A stretch of DNA of 64,000 nucleotides from Clostridiales bacterium (GCA_012839185.1 DUNU01000020.1:1-64000); one strand, 5' to 3'; counted from the first letter of the stretch, positions 8,490-21,422 are shown. Numbers and translations are program-made. The notes: generated from the sequence alone by a model not told the origin.

Positions 8490-8533
8490 CCTCGAAGTCG
8501 CCGACAGAAAATCAATGGAAGGTGGAAATTATT

Positions 8534-9724
8534 ATGCTATCTCTCGACAAAGTATTTAACGCACAGACGGTACTTAAAAACATCATTCGTGAAACAAATG
8601 TGGTCAGGGCATATGGTATTGCTCCCGACTGCGAACTATACTTGAAACCTGAAAATCTGCAAATTACAGGCTCTTTCAAGGTCAGAGGCTCTGCATATAA
8701 AATTGCGATGCTGTCCGAGGAAGAAAAGAAGAAAGGCGTTATTGCCTGTTCGGCGGGAAATCATGCACAGGGTGTTGCTCTTGCCGCAACAAAGAATAAT
8801 ATTAAATCATTGATATGTTTACCCGACTCTGCTCCCATTTCCAAGGTTGAAGCAACAAAAGGTTTCGGTGCCGAGGTTTGTTTGGTGGAAGGCTGTTATG
8901 ACGATGCCCATCAGAAAGCGTTGGAATTATGTAACAGCGAAGGCTATGCATTTGTTCATCCTTTTGATGACGAAAATGTTATTGCGGGACAAGGCACAAT
9001 TGCTCTTGAAATTCTCAATGAACTTGACGATATTGATGCTATTGTCGTACCTATCGGCGGCGGCGGTCTTATATCGGGAATCGCCTATACCGTCAAACAA
9101 ATCAGACCGAGTATAAAAGTTTACGGCGTTCAGGTTGCCGGTGCACCGAGTATGTATAATTCGGTAAAAGAAGGTGAAATTGAGTGTTTGTCATCAGTTT
9201 CCACCATCGCGGACGGTATTGCCGTTAAAAAGCCGGGTGAAAACACATATGCACTTGTCAAAGAGTATGTCGATGAGATTGCCCTTGTAACCGACGATGA
9301 AGTTGCGAGTGCCATTCTTGCTCTTATCGAAAAGCAAAAGATGATTGCCGAGGGGGCGGGAGCAACTGCTGTTGCGGCAGTTATGGCGGGCAAGTTTGAC
9401 CTTAAGGGAAAACGGGTTGTCGCCATCGTTTCGGGCGGTAATATTGATGTTACAAGCCTGTCACGTGTGATTGACCGCGGACTTCTTAATTCCGGTCGTT
9501 CAACAAGTATGCTTATCGAACTTATAGATAAGCCGGGACAACTTAAAGAAATATCCCGTATCATCGCTGATTGCGGCGGTAACGTAACCGGTGTTCACTA
9601 TGAAAAAGGCAATACCGAAAGCGTTAACGGTTGTTTCCTGCGTATTCAAATGGAAACAAGGGATTATGAACATGTAAACCAAATCACGAAAAACTTAAGT
9701 GATGAAGGTTTCAAATTGGTGTAA
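8534..9724 (+). CDS. ilvA: Threonine ammonia-lyase (threonine dehydratase)
   Basis: Converts threonine to 2-oxobutanoate and ammonia, the entry step of isoleucine synthesis. Lys49 in GSFKVRG is the PLP-binding lysine, and GGGG at 175-178 is the phosphate-binding glycine loop. A C-terminal ACT-like regulatory domain begins near residue 330 (MLIELIDKPGQL). The protein is 396 residues, the short class with one ACT domain. The ATG at 8534 is chosen for the AAGGTGG SD just upstream; the frame is open from 8471 inside the terminator, which is not a plausible start. First gene of the operon, directly under T-box control. Confidence 0.95.
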   Translation: MLSLDKVFNAQTVLKNIIRETNVVRAYGIAPDCELYLKPENLQITGSFKVRGSAYKIAMLSEEEKKKGVIACSAGNHAQGVALAATKNNIKSLICLPDSAPISKVEATKGFGAEVCLVEGCYDDAHQKALELCNSEGYAFVHPFDDENVIAGQGTIALEILNELDDIDAIVVPIGGGGLISGIAYTVKQIRPSIKVYGVQVAGAPSMYNSVKEGEIECLSSVSTIADGIAVKKPGENTYALVKEYVDEIALVTDDEVASAILALIEKQKMIAEGAGATAVAAVMAGKFDLKGKRVVAIVSGGNIDVTSLSRVIDRGLLNSGRSTSMLIELIDKPGQLKEISRIIADCGGNVTGVHYEKGNTESVNGCFLRIQMETRDYEHVNQITKNLSDEGFKLV

Positions 9725-9744
9725 TTTTGAAAGGAGTTAAACTT

Positions 9745-10119
9745 ATGAGCAAAGTTCAGACAAACAAGGCTCCGGCGGCAATCGGACCTTATTCACAGGC
9801 AATGGTAGTGGGTAATCTCATTTTTACCTCCGGACAAATTCCGCTAAATCCCGAAACGGGAGTGCTTGAAGGTGAAAATATTACCGAACAGACACATCGT
9901 GTTTGCAAAAATTTAGAGGCTGTATTGCTCGCGGCGGGCGGTTCACTTACAACTGCCGTAAAAACACTATGTTTTTTGAGTGATATGGCAGATTTCGCAG
10001 CATTTAACGAAGTGTATGCACAGTATTTCACCGAGAAACCCGCAAGAAGTTGTGTTGCGGTAAAAGAACTTCCGAAAGGTGCTCTTGTCGAAGTGGAAGT
10101 CGTGGCAGAAAAGGAGTAA
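9745..10119 (+). CDS. ridA: 2-iminobutanoate/2-iminopropanoate deaminase RidA
   Basis: Hydrolyses the reactive enamine/imine released by PLP dehydratases such as IlvA, which protects PLP enzymes from damage. At 124 residues it has the YjgF/RidA fold; FTSGQIPLNPETG is present and the C-terminal KPARSCVAVKELPKGALVEV supplies the conserved Arg and Glu. The ATG at 9745 follows an AAGGAG at 9731-9736. It lies 20 bases behind ilvA, which places the detoxifying enzyme next to the producer of its substrate. Confidence 0.93.
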   Translation: MSKVQTNKAPAAIGPYSQAMVVGNLIFTSGQIPLNPETGVLEGENITEQTHRVCKNLEAVLLAAGGSLTTAVKTLCFLSDMADFAAFNEVYAQYFTEKPARSCVAVKELPKGALVEVEVVAEKE

Positions 10120-10124
10120 AAACA

Positions 10125-11798
10125 ATGATGGATTCAACTAAATACCGGGTGGGATATTTTCCGGTTGATAAAAAATATAATAAATGGGTAGAGAAAAGTC
10201 ATATTGAAAAGCCGCCCGTATGGTGCAGCGTGGATATGCGTGACGGAAACCAAAGTTTAGTAATTCCCATGAGCCTTGAAGAAAAACTTGAGTATTACAA
10301 AGTCTTGCTTGAAGTCGGTTTCAAGGAGATTGAAGTGGGCTTTCCCGCAGCAAGCGAAACCGAATACGAGTTTTTGCGTACTTTGATTGACAACAACATG
10401 ATTCCCGATGACGTAACGGTACAGGTTCTGACACAATGTCGTGAACATATTATCCGTAAAACTTTTGATGCCTGCAAAGGTGCACCGAGTGCGATTATTC
10501 ACTTTTATAATTCCGTAAGTGTGGCACAGCGTGAGCAGGTGTTCAAGAGGTCGAAAGAAGAAATCAAGAAGATTGCCGTTGACGGTGCAAAACTTGTCAA
10601 AAAATTGGCTGGCGAATACGAAGGCAACTTCCGTTTTGAGTATTCTCCCGAATCTTTTACGGGAACGGAGCCTGAATATGCACTTGAAGTCTGTAATGCG
10701 GTTCTTGACGTATTACAACCGAGTGCCGACAACAATGTTATCATAAATCTTCCCGTAACCGTAGAAATGAGTTTGCCTCATATCTATGCTTCACAGGTGG
10801 AGTTCATGAGCGAAAATCTGAAATATCGTGAATTTGTAACTATTTCGCTTCATCCTCACAACGACAGAGGAACGGCTGTTGCCGATGCGGAACTCGGACT
10901 TCTTGCAGGGGCAGACCGTGTGGAAGGCACGTTGTTCGGGAACGGAGAGCGTACCGGAAACGTTGATATAATCACTTTGGCGATGAATATGTATTCACAT
11001 GGTGTCGATCCGAAACTTGATTTTTCAAATATGAATTATCTTGTTGAGAAATATGAGGATTGTACCCGTATGCGTGTGCATGAAAGAGCACCTTATGCCG
11101 GAGCATTGGTGTTTGCCGCCTTTTCCGGCTCTCATCAGGATGCCATTGCAAAGGGTATGAAATACAGAACGAAAAACAAACTCCATGAATGGAGCGTTCC
11201 CTATATTCCGATTGATCCGAAAGATATCGGCAGGACTTATGATGCCGATGTAATCCGTGTTAATTCCCAATCCGGCAAGGGAGGTATCGGTTATCTTTTG
11301 GAGCAGACATACGGTTATAATCTTCCCGCAAAAATGCGTGAACATTTCAGTTATATGTGCAAGGATATTTCCGACCGCGAGCATAAGGAATTAAAGCCCG
11401 ATGATGTTCTTTCAATATTTACCGAAAATTATCTGAATCTTGACAGCGGTATTTCGGTTACCGATTTTGATTTTATGCGTGAAAACGAAGTGGTCAAAAT
11501 CAATATCACCTTTATGCAGAATGGTGAAGAAACCGAACATGAAGCCGAAGGAAACGGTGCTCTCAATGCGGTGAACAATGCTCTTCGTGAATTTACCGGA
11601 GAGAATTACACTTTGGAGGTGTTCACTCAGCACAGCATGCAGGGGGACGGCTCTCGAAGTGTTGCCGCATCATATATCGGTATTGAACGTGAGGACGGAG
11701 CGATGTTCTGGGGTGCGGGAACAGATACGGACGTTATTACCGCCAGCACAAAAGCACTTCTCAGTGCGTATTCCAATATGATTAAGGGAGGTAAATAA
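10125..11798 (+). CDS. leuA: 2-isopropylmalate synthase (long form)
   Basis: Condenses acetyl-CoA with 2-oxoisovalerate, the first leucine-specific step. Arg39-Asp40-Gly41 of MRDGNQ and the metal ligands His243 and His245 in LHPHNDRG are intact. At 557 residues it belongs to the long LeuA group also found in actinobacteria, with a C-terminal leucine-feedback domain from about residue 430. The ATG at 10125 follows an AAGGAG that overlaps the ridA stop. It should be compared with the degenerate LeuA-like protein at 50011-51402, which lacks these catalytic residues. Confidence 0.96.
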   Translation: MMDSTKYRVGYFPVDKKYNKWVEKSHIEKPPVWCSVDMRDGNQSLVIPMSLEEKLEYYKVLLEVGFKEIEVGFPAASETEYEFLRTLIDNNMIPDDVTVQVLTQCREHIIRKTFDACKGAPSAIIHFYNSVSVAQREQVFKRSKEEIKKIAVDGAKLVKKLAGEYEGNFRFEYSPESFTGTEPEYALEVCNAVLDVLQPSADNNVIINLPVTVEMSLPHIYASQVEFMSENLKYREFVTISLHPHNDRGTAVADAELGLLAGADRVEGTLFGNGERTGNVDIITLAMNMYSHGVDPKLDFSNMNYLVEKYEDCTRMRVHERAPYAGALVFAAFSGSHQDAIAKGMKYRTKNKLHEWSVPYIPIDPKDIGRTYDADVIRVNSQSGKGGIGYLLEQTYGYNLPAKMREHFSYMCKDISDREHKELKPDDVLSIFTENYLNLDSGISVTDFDFMRENEVVKINITFMQNGEETEHEAEGNGALNAVNNALREFTGENYTLEVFTQHSMQGDGSRSVAASYIGIEREDGAMFWGAGTDTDVITASTKALLSAYSNMIKGGK

Positions 11799-11799
11799 T

Positions 11800-13059
11800 A
11801 TGGGAATGACAATGACACAAAAAATCCTTGCCGCCCATGCAGGACTTGAAAATGTTGTTGCCGGTCAACTTATCAATGCGAAACTCGATATAGTACTCGG
11901 CAATGATATTACCACTCCCGTCGCTATAAACGAATTTAAGAAAGCGGGTTTTGACACGGTTTTTGATAAAGACAAGGTTGTTATTGTCCTTGACCATTTT
12001 GTTCCGAATAAGGATATAAAAGCAGCCGAACAGTCTAAAACTTGCAGAGAATTTGCCTGCTCTCATTGCGTCAGTCATTTTTATGATGTCGGCAAAATGG
12101 GTATTGAACATGCTTTACTTCCCGAACAGGGAATTGTAACCGCGGGAGATTGTATTATCGGTGCGGACAGTCATACCTGCACTTACGGAGCACTCGGTGC
12201 ATTCTCAACCGGTGTCGGCTCAACCGATATGGCGGCGGGTATGGCGACGGGTATTGCTTGGTTCAAAGTGCCTTCTGCTATTAAGTTTAATCTGACAGGC
12301 AAATTAGCCCCAAATTGCAGCGGAAAAGATGTAATTCTTACCATTATCGGTATGATAGGCGTTGACGGTGCTTTATATAAGAGTATGGAATTTACGGGTG
12401 ACGGCGTTCGCGGACTTTCCATGGATGACCGCCTTTGCATTTGTAATATGGCGATTGAAGCGGGTGCTAAGAATGGTATTTTCCCCGTGGATGACATTAC
12501 AATGAAATACTTAAACGGCAGAAGCAAAAGAACGCCGAAAATTTTTGAGGCGGATGCCGATGCGGAATATGAAAAGGTTATTGAAATTGACCTTACGAAA
12601 ATCGTTCCTACCGTTGCTTGCCCTCATCTTCCCGAAAACACTCATCCTACAAGCGAGTTGCACGACATAAAGATTGATCAGGTTGTGATTGGTTCTTGCA
12701 CCAACGGCAGACTTGAGGACATGGAAGCCGCTTATAACATTCTCAATGGCAAAAAGATTGCCGACGGAATACGTTGTATTATTATCCCCGGTACAATGGA
12801 AATTCTTCGTGAATGCGTGGAACGCGGATGGTACACCGCCTTTATTGATGCGGGAGCGGTCGTTTCCACACCCACCTGCGGCCCCTGTCTCGGAGGATAT
12901 ATGGGAATTCTTGCATCAGGTGAAAGATGTATTGCTACCACCAACCGCAATTTTGTCGGTCGTATGGGACATGTGGACAGCGAGGTTTATCTTGCTTCTC
13001 CCCATACCGCCGCAGCAAGTGCGTTGACGGGTTATATAACCGAATACAAGGAGGACTGA
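11800..13059 (+). CDS. leuC: 3-isopropylmalate dehydratase large subunit
   Basis: Isomerises 2- to 3-isopropylmalate together with LeuD. The 419-residue protein is an aconitase-family enzyme with the cysteines for the [4Fe-4S] cluster in GSCTNGR and in [22 protein letters not shown] is characteristic of the family. The ATG overlaps nothing but starts one base after the leuA stop, and its SD (GGGAGG) lies inside the end of leuA, so the two are translationally linked. The length fits the shorter bacterial/archaeal-type LeuC. Confidence 0.96.
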   Translation: MGMTMTQKILAAHAGLENVVAGQLINAKLDIVLGNDITTPVAINEFKKAGFDTVFDKDKVVIVLDHFVPNKDIKAAEQSKTCREFACSHCVSHFYDVGKMGIEHALLPEQGIVTAGDCIIGADSHTCTYGALGAFSTGVGSTDMAAGMATGIAWFKVPSAIKFNLTGKLAPNCSGKDVILTIIGMIGVDGALYKSMEFTGDGVRGLSMDDRLCICNMAIEAGAKNGIFPVDDITMKYLNGRSKRTPKIFEADADAEYEKVIEIDLTKIVPTVACPHLPENTHPTSELHDIKIDQVVIGSCTNGRLEDMEAAYNILNGKKIADGIRCIIIPGTMEILRECVERGWYTAFIDAGAVVSTPTCGPCLGGYMGILASGERCIATTNRNFVGRMGHVDSEVYLASPHTAAASALTGYITEYKED

Positions 13060-13061
13060 AG

Positions 13062-13559
13062 ATGAAAACACAAGGTAAAGTATTCAAATATCCCGATAAT
13101 GTGGATACCGATGTTATCATCCCCGCACGCTATCTGAACACTCCCGACGCAAAGGAACTTGCTTTACATTGTATGGAAGATATTGATGCCGACTTTGTAA
13201 AGAAGGTGCAAGAGGGAGATGTAATGGTGGCAGGCTGGAATTTCGGTTGCGGTTCTTCACGCGAGCATGCACCGCTTGTTATAAAAACCTGCAAAGTAGG
13301 CTGTGTTATTGCAAAGAGTTTTGCGAGAATATTCTATCGTAATGCGATAAATATCGGGCTTCCTATCTTGGAATGTGAAGAAGCGGCAGAAGAAATTATG
13401 GCAGGCGATGAAATTAAGGTTGACTTTGATACCGGTATAATTTATAATATTACTACTGAAAAAACTTATAAAGCACAGCCTTTTCCGCCGTTTATTCAAA
13501 ATATCATAAAAAGCGGCGGTCTCCTGAAATCTCTGAAAGAAGGCGAAAACGATGCTTAA
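13062..13559 (+). CDS. leuD: 3-isopropylmalate dehydratase small subunit
   Basis: Swivelling-domain partner of LeuC, 165 residues. The [12 protein letters not shown] segment near the N-terminus and [11 protein letters not shown], the substrate-recognition loop, are both present. The ATG at 13062 has GGAGG upstream, inside the end of leuC. Its last eight bases overlap the start of leuB. Confidence 0.96.
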   Translation: MKTQGKVFKYPDNVDTDVIIPARYLNTPDAKELALHCMEDIDADFVKKVQEGDVMVAGWNFGCGSSREHAPLVIKTCKVGCVIAKSFARIFYRNAINIGLPILECEEAAEEIMAGDEIKVDFDTGIIYNITTEKTYKAQPFPPFIQNIIKSGGLLKSLKEGENDA

Positions 13560-14619
13560 AAATATTGCAGTTATCCGCGGAGACGGAATCGGCCCCGAAA
13601 TCGTGAATGAAACACTCAAAGTGCTTGACAGGGTTGCCGAACTTTACGGACATACGTTTAATTATATTGATGTTGATATGGGCGGATGTGCCATTGACAA
13701 ATACGGCGATCCCCTGCCCGAAACAGAACTAAAAAAATGCTTGAAGTCAGACAGCGTTCTCTTGGGTGCTGTTGGCGGTGAAAAATGGAACGATGTTCCG
13801 GGGAATATTCGTCCGGAAAAGGGACTTTTAAGGCTTCGTGCAGGAATGGGTGTTTATTCAAATATACGTCCTGCAAAAATCTGGCCGCAACTTGCCGATG
13901 CCTCTCCTTTGAAAAAATCCATTGTTGAACAGGGTATTGATTTTATTATCGTGCGTGAACTTATCGGCGGAATTTATTTCGGTGAACATAAGACCGAAGG
14001 TGATACCGCTATCGATGTTCTTAAATACAGCGAATCGGAGATTGAACGTATCGGCAGGATTGGTTTTGAGACGGCACAAAAGCGGAATAAAAAACTCTGT
14101 TCGGTTGAAAAGAGTAATGTGCTTGACTCAAGCCGTCTTTGGAAAAAGGTGATGCACAGGCTTGCGGATGAATATCCCGACGTGGAACTTTCGGATATGC
14201 TTGTTGACAACTGTGCAATGCAGATTGTAAAAAATCCCGCACAGTTTGACGTTATCGTAACCGAGAATATGTTTGGCGATATTCTTTCGGATGAGGCGTC
14301 CATGATTACGGGTTCTATCGGAATGATTCCTTCATCAAGTCTCGGTGCAACTACATGCGGACTTTATGAACCCATACACGGTTCCGCTCCCGATATTGCG
14401 GGAAAAGATATTGCAAATCCTATCGGAACAATTCTTTCCGCCGCGATGATGTTACGTTTCAGTTTTGATATGCTTAAGGAAGCGGATGCTGTAGAAAATG
14501 CCGTTTCGGCTTATCTTGACAAAGGATACCGCACAGCCGATATTATGAGCGAGGGAGGAAAACTCGTCGGTTGTAAACAGTGCGGAGATATTATTACTCA
14601 GAATTTAAGAAAGGAGTGA
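13552..14619 (+). CDS. leuB: 3-isopropylmalate dehydrogenase
   Basis: NAD-dependent oxidative decarboxylase that yields 2-oxoisocaproate, 355 residues. GDGIGPEI at the N-terminus, the substrate-binding [14 protein letters not shown] segment, and [13 protein letters not shown] near the C-terminus are all typical. The start codon lies inside leuD (8-base overlap), which implies translational coupling. Cytosolic, fourth enzyme of the leucine branch. Confidence 0.97.
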   Translation: MLKNIAVIRGDGIGPEIVNETLKVLDRVAELYGHTFNYIDVDMGGCAIDKYGDPLPETELKKCLKSDSVLLGAVGGEKWNDVPGNIRPEKGLLRLRAGMGVYSNIRPAKIWPQLADASPLKKSIVEQGIDFIIVRELIGGIYFGEHKTEGDTAIDVLKYSESEIERIGRIGFETAQKRNKKLCSVEKSNVLDSSRLWKKVMHRLADEYPDVELSDMLVDNCAMQIVKNPAQFDVIVTENMFGDILSDEASMITGSIGMIPSSSLGATTCGLYEPIHGSAPDIAGKDIANPIGTILSAAMMLRFSFDMLKEADAVENAVSAYLDKGYRTADIMSEGGKLVGCKQCGDIITQNLRKE

Positions 14620-14624
14620 AGACT

Positions 14625-16294
14625 ATGATTCTTTCAGGTGCAGACATACTTGTAAAAACTTTAATTGAACAAGGCTGTGAGACCGTTTTCGGTTATCCGG
14701 GCGGATCAATACTCAATGTTTATGACAGCCTTTATGCCTATCAGAACGAAATAAATCATATTTTAACGGCACACGAACAGGGTGCGGCACATGCTGCCGA
14801 CGGATATGCGAGGACGACGGGAAAAGTCGGTGTTGTAATCTCAACTTCCGGACCGGGAGCAACCAACCTTGTAACCGGTATAGCAAACGCATATCTTGAT
14901 TCCATTCCGATGGTCGCCATTTGCGGTAACGTGTCCACAACGCAAATCGGAACGGATAGTTTTCAGGAAATTGATATTACCGGTATCACTTTACCGATAA
15001 CAAAGCATAATTACTTTGTAGGCGATGTCAAAGACTTGGCGGACACCGTTCGTGAAGCCTTCAGGCTTGCCAAATCCGGCAGACCGGGACCGGTGCTTAT
15101 AGATGTCCCGAAAGATGTTCAGATGGCAAAATGTGAATACGAACCTTTGGCTCCTGTGGAAAAAGACAATGTTTTTGCCGCCAAGGATGTACGTATCGAA
15201 GAAGCGGAAAAATTGATAAATGCTTCAAAACGTCCCTACATCTATTTCGGAGGCGGATTGATAACGGCAAATGCACAAGAAGAAATGCTTGCCCTTGCCG
15301 AAAAGATTGATGCTCCGATCGGTTGTTCTCTGATGGGACTTTCGGCAATTCCTACCGACCATATGAGGTTTCTCGGTATGCAGGGAATGCATGGTCATTT
15401 TGCATCCTCCATGGCTATGCACAAAGCGGATTTGATTATTTCGCTCGGCGTTCGTTTTAATGACCGCGTAACGGGGAACAGACAAAAGTTTGCAACAGGT
15501 GCAAAAATTATTCACATTGATGTTGACGGTTCGGAACTTTGCAAGACGGTCAATGCCACATGCGGACTTCGCGGTGATATTAAACTTACACTCAAGAAGT
15601 TACTTCCATTGATTAACGAGGATAAAAAGCCCGAGTGGATGGAAAAAGTCAATGCATTTATTCAGGAAGAAGAAACTTATCTTGATAATCGTGAAGGTCT
15701 CACTCCGCGAAAAGCAATTTTAACCTTAAATAAATATTTGGGTGAAAATACAGCGGTTTGTACAGACGTCGGACAGCATCAGATGTGGTCTGCTCAAAAC
15801 CTTAATTTCAAAACCGCCCGTCGATTTGTTTCAAGCGGCGGACTCGGTACAATGGGATTCGGTTTTGGTGCTGCAATCGGTGCCGCTTTCGGAACAAAAG
15901 AACGAAGTGTTCTTGTAACGGGAGACGGCAGTTTCGGAATGAACTTAAACGAACTTGCCACGGCGGTAAGGTACAATATTCCCATCGTCATTCTGCTTAT
16001 GAACAACGGCGTTCTCGGAATGGTGCGTCAATGGCAGACATTGTTCTACAACAAGCATTATTCCAACACCGTTCTGGAACGTAAAACGGATTTTACGGCA
16101 CTTGCAAAAGCCTTCGGTGCAAACGGCGAAGCGGTAACAACGCCCGAAGAATTGGATGCGGCACTTAAACGAGCATTCAAAACCGAAGGACCTTATGTTA
16201 TCGATTGCAAGATTGACAAAGACGAGTTTGTTCTTCCGATGTTGCCTCCGGGTGGCAGTATGGATGATATTATTACTAAATTGGAGGTGGAACA

Positions 16295-16298
<4 letters not shown>
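14625..16298 (+). CDS. ilvB: Acetolactate synthase large (catalytic) subunit
   Basis: Thiamine diphosphate enzyme that makes acetolactate and acetohydroxybutyrate, the common step for valine, leucine and isoleucine. The 557-residue protein has the catalytic Glu51 in AHEQGAAHAADGYAR and the ThDP-binding motif GDGSFGMNLNEL near residue 430. The ATG at 14625 follows AAGGAG overlapping the leuB end. Next to it, overlapping by four bases, is the regulatory subunit. Confidence 0.97.
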
Positions 16299-17843
<1,545 letters not shown>

Positions 17844-17860
17844 TAATGGGAGGTGCTGTT

Positions 17861-19516
17861 ATGTTGAAAGAAAATGTTGTTGACGGTGTTCAGAATGCAC
17901 CTCATCGCAGTTTGTTTCACGCACTCGGACTTACCGAAGAAGAACAGAAAAGACCGCTTATAGGTATTGTCAGTTCCTATAATGAAATAGTACCGGGACA
18001 TATAAATCTCGATAAGATTGCGGATGCAGTCAAACTCGGAGTTGCAATGGCGGGAGGAACACCGATTGTTTTTCCCGCAATCGCCGTTTGTGACGGTATC
18101 GCAATGGGACACGTTGGGATGAAATATTCCCTTGTAACCCGCGACCTTGTCGCCGATTCAACTGAAGCAATGGCATTGGCACACGGTTTTGACGGTCTTG
18201 TTATGATTCCCAACTGCGACAAAAATGTTCCCGGACTTTTAATGGCTGCGGCAAGGGTGAATATTCCTACTGTCTTTGTAAGCGGCGGGCCGATGCTTGC
18301 AGGCAAGGTTGAGGGCAAAAAAACAAGTCTTTCGAGCATGTTTGAAGCAGTAGGTGCATATAACGCAGGCAAGTTAAGCGATGAAAAACTCAAGGAATAT
18401 GAGTGCAAAACCTGTCCTACCTGCGGCTCTTGCAGCGGTATGTACACCGCCAATTCCATGAATTGTCTGACTGAGGCACTCGGTATGGGTCTTCGCGGAA
18501 ACGGTACTATTCCCGCAGTATATTCTGCCAGACTTGAACTTGCCAAACATGCAGGTATGGCGGTGATGGATATGGTCAGAAAAAATATCCGTCCCCGTGA
18601 TATTATGACAAAAGAAGCACTTATGAATGCTCTGACGGTAGATATGGCTCTCGGCTGTTCCACAAACAGTATGTTGCATCTTCCCGCGATTGCTCACGAG
18701 TGTGAAGTCGAACTGAATTTAGATATTGCCAATGAAATCAGTGCAAAAACACCTAACCTCTGCCATCTTGCACCGGTAGGTCGTACCTTTATGGAAGACC
18801 TTGACGAGGCAGGCGGCGTACATGCAGTCATGAACGAACTTTCCAAGAAAAACTTGCTAAATCTTGATTGCATGACAGTAACAGGCAAAACTCTCGGAGA
18901 AAACATTGCGACTTGTGTAAATCTCAATCCCGAAGTTATCCGTCCCATTGATAATCCGTACAGCGAAACGGGCGGTATTGCCGTACTTAAAGGTAATTTA
19001 GCCCCCGAGGGAAGTGTTGTCAAACGTTCAGGTGTTCTGCCTGAAATGCTCGTCCACGAAGGACCTGCACGAGTATTTGATTCCGAAGAAGATGCACAGG
19101 CGGCTATCAATGCAGGCAAAATTGTCGCAGGCGATGTGGTTGTTATTCGTTATGAAGGGCCCAAGGGCGGTCCCGGTATGCGTGAAATGCTCAATCCCAC
19201 TTCCGCAATTATGGGAATGGGACTCGGAAACAGCGTTGCACTTATTACCGACGGTCGTTTCAGCGGTGCTACACGTGGTGCTTGTATCGGTCATGTAACT
19301 CCCGAAGCAGCCTCCGGTGGTATGATAGGAATTGTTGAGGATGGCGATATTATTAGTATAAATATTCCCGAAAACAGGCTTGAACTTAAAGTGGATGAGA
19401 CGGTTCTTGCCGAGCGTATGAAAAACTTTGTTCCCAAGACAAAGGAACTTTCCGGTTACTTAAAACGCTATGCAGCACTTGTATCGGGCGGTGCTTCGGG
19501 GGCAATTTTGAACTAA
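17861..19516 (+). CDS. ilvD: Dihydroxy-acid dehydratase
   Basis: Fe-S enzyme that dehydrates the dihydroxy acids to 2-oxo acids for valine and isoleucine. The 551-residue protein has the cluster cysteines in PNCDKNVPG and in [16 protein letters not shown]. The ATG at 17861 is preceded by GGGAGG; an in-frame ATG at 17846 would include that SD and is rejected. It is the last biosynthetic gene of the block; no branched-chain transaminase gene is present in the window. Confidence 0.96.
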   Translation: MLKENVVDGVQNAPHRSLFHALGLTEEEQKRPLIGIVSSYNEIVPGHINLDKIADAVKLGVAMAGGTPIVFPAIAVCDGIAMGHVGMKYSLVTRDLVADSTEAMALAHGFDGLVMIPNCDKNVPGLLMAAARVNIPTVFVSGGPMLAGKVEGKKTSLSSMFEAVGAYNAGKLSDEKLKEYECKTCPTCGSCSGMYTANSMNCLTEALGMGLRGNGTIPAVYSARLELAKHAGMAVMDMVRKNIRPRDIMTKEALMNALTVDMALGCSTNSMLHLPAIAHECEVELNLDIANEISAKTPNLCHLAPVGRTFMEDLDEAGGVHAVMNELSKKNLLNLDCMTVTGKTLGENIATCVNLNPEVIRPIDNPYSETGGIAVLKGNLAPEGSVVKRSGVLPEMLVHEGPARVFDSEEDAQAAINAGKIVAGDVVVIRYEGPKGGPGMREMLNPTSAIMGMGLGNSVALITDGRFSGATRGACIGHVTPEAASGGMIGIVEDGDIISINIPENRLELKVDETVLAERMKNFVPKTKELSGYLKRYAALVSGGASGAILN

Positions 19517-19517
19517 A

Positions 19518-20702
19518 ATGAACGGACTGAAAGAAAAAATCGGAACTCTCTGTATATTCAGAGAATTACTCAAAGATACCCTTGTTTCCTCCTTGTGTGA
19601 ATATCTTGAACAACCAACAAGCTCGGCTTATGCCGGGTTTGTCTCTGTGCTTTATGAATTAGGCGACGGCAATTTGAGTGAATATATAAAAGAACTTTGT
19701 ATAAACAGCGAAAATGTATATGTGAAAACAATCGGAAGCGGTAAAAAAGCCCCCGATTATATGTATTTTTCGCTCTTGTCCGAACTTGATGTTTTGCAGG
19801 AAGTATCGGAACTTACAAAAAATTCTCTTTGCTCTTTGCTTGAATATAAAGGCTTTTTGCCCGAGTTTGAAAGTACGAAACTTAACCTTAAAGAAATATA
19901 TCTTGACCGTGTTGAAAATATCGGAAAGTACGGCTATGGTATTTATGCTCAGAATCATATGTTCTGTGTTGACGAACAAGGAAATATTGTTCCCGTTCTT
20001 CATCCAGATAAAGTTGAACTTTCCAATTTAGTTGATTACGAGCGAGAAAGACAGATTGTTATTGATAACACCAAAGCTCTGCTTGACGGGAAGCCTGCGT
20101 CAAATATTCTGCTTACGGGTGATGCCGGCACAGGCAAATCCGCTACCGTAAAAGCAGTCGGCAATGCTTTGTGGCAAGACGGACTTCGTATTATTGAAGT
20201 GCGAAAAGGTCAACTTCACAACCTTCCGATTCTTCTTGAAGAATTGTCCGCCAATCCGCTTAAATTCGTATTGTTTATCGATGACCTTTCTTTTATGAAA
20301 GACGATGATAATTTTAACGCACTCAAAGCGGTGCTTGAAGGTTCCGTTACTGCAAAATCGAAAAATGTGGTTATCTATGCCACAAGTAACAGACGGCATA
20401 TTGTTAAGGAGAAATTCTCCGACCGCGAGGGTGATGACATCCATCGTAACGATACAATGCAGGAAATTATTTCTCTGTCTGAGCGTTTTGGGATACATAT
20501 AACATTTTCAAAACCCAATAAGAAAACATATCTTCGTATTGTCCGTCATTTGGCTCAGGAAAACAGTATCAATATGCCGACAGAAGAAATTGATTTGCTT
20601 GCAGAACAATTTGCTCTGGAACGAGGCGGCAGATCTCCGAGAATTGCCAGACAATTCATTGACGGCCTGCTTTCAAAACAAGAGTGCAGAGGGAAAGAAT
20701 GA
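19518..20702 (+). CDS. DUF815 family AAA ATPase
   Basis: A 394-residue predicted cytosolic ATPase. Walker A (GDAGTGKS) is at about residues 201-208, Walker B is VLFIDDLSF, and ATSNRRH resembles sensor 1. The N-terminal 170 residues are helical and specific to the family. The family's task is unknown. It starts one base after ilvD without a clear SD and is presumably carried on the same message, although its function has no obvious link to amino acid synthesis. Confidence 0.85.
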   Translation: MNGLKEKIGTLCIFRELLKDTLVSSLCEYLEQPTSSAYAGFVSVLYELGDGNLSEYIKELCINSENVYVKTIGSGKKAPDYMYFSLLSELDVLQEVSELTKNSLCSLLEYKGFLPEFESTKLNLKEIYLDRVENIGKYGYGIYAQNHMFCVDEQGNIVPVLHPDKVELSNLVDYERERQIVIDNTKALLDGKPASNILLTGDAGTGKSATVKAVGNALWQDGLRIIEVRKGQLHNLPILLEELSANPLKFVLFIDDLSFMKDDDNFNALKAVLEGSVTAKSKNVVIYATSNRRHIVKEKFSDREGDDIHRNDTMQEIISLSERFGIHITFSKPNKKTYLRIVRHLAQENSINMPTEEIDLLAEQFALERGGRSPRIARQFIDGLLSKQECRGKE

Positions 20703-21421
20703 TTGGTGTAATAGTAAATGTAATAACGGTAATAATCGGCTCGTCTGTCGGATTACTGTTCAAAAAAGGTATTCCCGAAAGGGTTAATAAGGCGGCAATG
20801 ATAGGTTTGGGAGCCTGTTCGCTTTATATCGGTATTTCGGGTAGCCTTAAAGGCGAAAATGTGCTTATAATGATTATTTCCGTTGTTTTCGGAGGTATTA
20901 TCGGAACAGCATTGAATATAGACAGAACGATAACCCGTCTTGCAGAAAAGGTTGAGGCTAAGTTTAAGAAAAAGGACGCTAATATATCTATTGCCGAAGG
21001 GCTTATTTCGGCGACACTTTTGTTTTGCGTTGGCTCAATGACGATAACCGGCTCAATTCAGGCAGGTCTGACGGGAGATAACTCGATTCTTATTACCAAG
21101 GCAATGCTTGATTTGTTTTCGTCTTTAATGCTTGCGTCCGGTCTCGGATTCGGAGTTCTGCTTTCTGCCGGAGCGGTTTTCGTTATAGAAGGCGGTCTTG
21201 TCTTGCTTGCAGGTCTTATCTCACCTTTAATGAGTGCTGGTGCAGTTAATGAAATGACCTGTGCCGGCTCAATTCTGATTATTATGATTGCGACGAATCT
21301 GATGGGAATAACAAAGATTAAAGTTGCGGATTTTCTGCCGGCAATACTCTTTGCTCCCATACTTTATAACCTTGTTCCGCTTTTTGAAAAACTTTGGGCT
21401 TTGATTGTTGAGAGGATATAA
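20699..21421 (+). CDS. DUF554 family polytopic membrane protein
   Basis: A 240-residue protein with about six to seven hydrophobic segments and many Gly residues, which matches the DUF554 (YdfK-like) family of inner-membrane proteins with unknown function. The ATG at 20699 overlaps the TGA of the upstream ATPase gene (ATGA), and GAGGGAAAG precedes it; a GTG at 20684 in the same frame is less likely. Coupling suggests co-expression with the DUF815 ATPase. Confidence 0.8.
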   Translation: MIGVIVNVITVIIGSSVGLLFKKGIPERVNKAAMIGLGACSLYIGISGSLKGENVLIMIISVVFGGIIGTALNIDRTITRLAEKVEAKFKKKDANISIAEGLISATLLFCVGSMTITGSIQAGLTGDNSILITKAMLDLFSSLMLASGLGFGVLLSAGAVFVIEGGLVLLAGLISPLMSAGAVNEMTCAGSILIIMIATNLMGITKIKVADFLPAILFAPILYNLVPLFEKLWALIVERI

Positions 21422-21422
21422 G

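Larger units (their letters stand above)
8010..8490 (+). promoter_or_regulatory. T-box leader with two aptamers and one terminator
   Basis: The leader of the ilv-leu operon is a tRNA-sensing T-box riboswitch. The T-box sequence GAGTGGTACCGCGA (8417-8430) would capture the tRNA acceptor end and form the antiterminator; a terminator follows at 8447-8489. Stem III is GCGGA/TCCGC (8397-8411). Unusually, the stem I/stem II part occurs twice (about 8029-8206 and 8216-8395), with no T-box sequence or terminator after the first copy. Uncharged tRNA would favour read-through into ilvA. The T-box identity is clear from motifs; the double-aptamer reading comes from aligning the two halves by eye. Confidence 0.9.

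Noticed and set aside
17977..18663. A 228-residue minus-strand open frame.
   Set aside because: Antisense shadow of ilvD.
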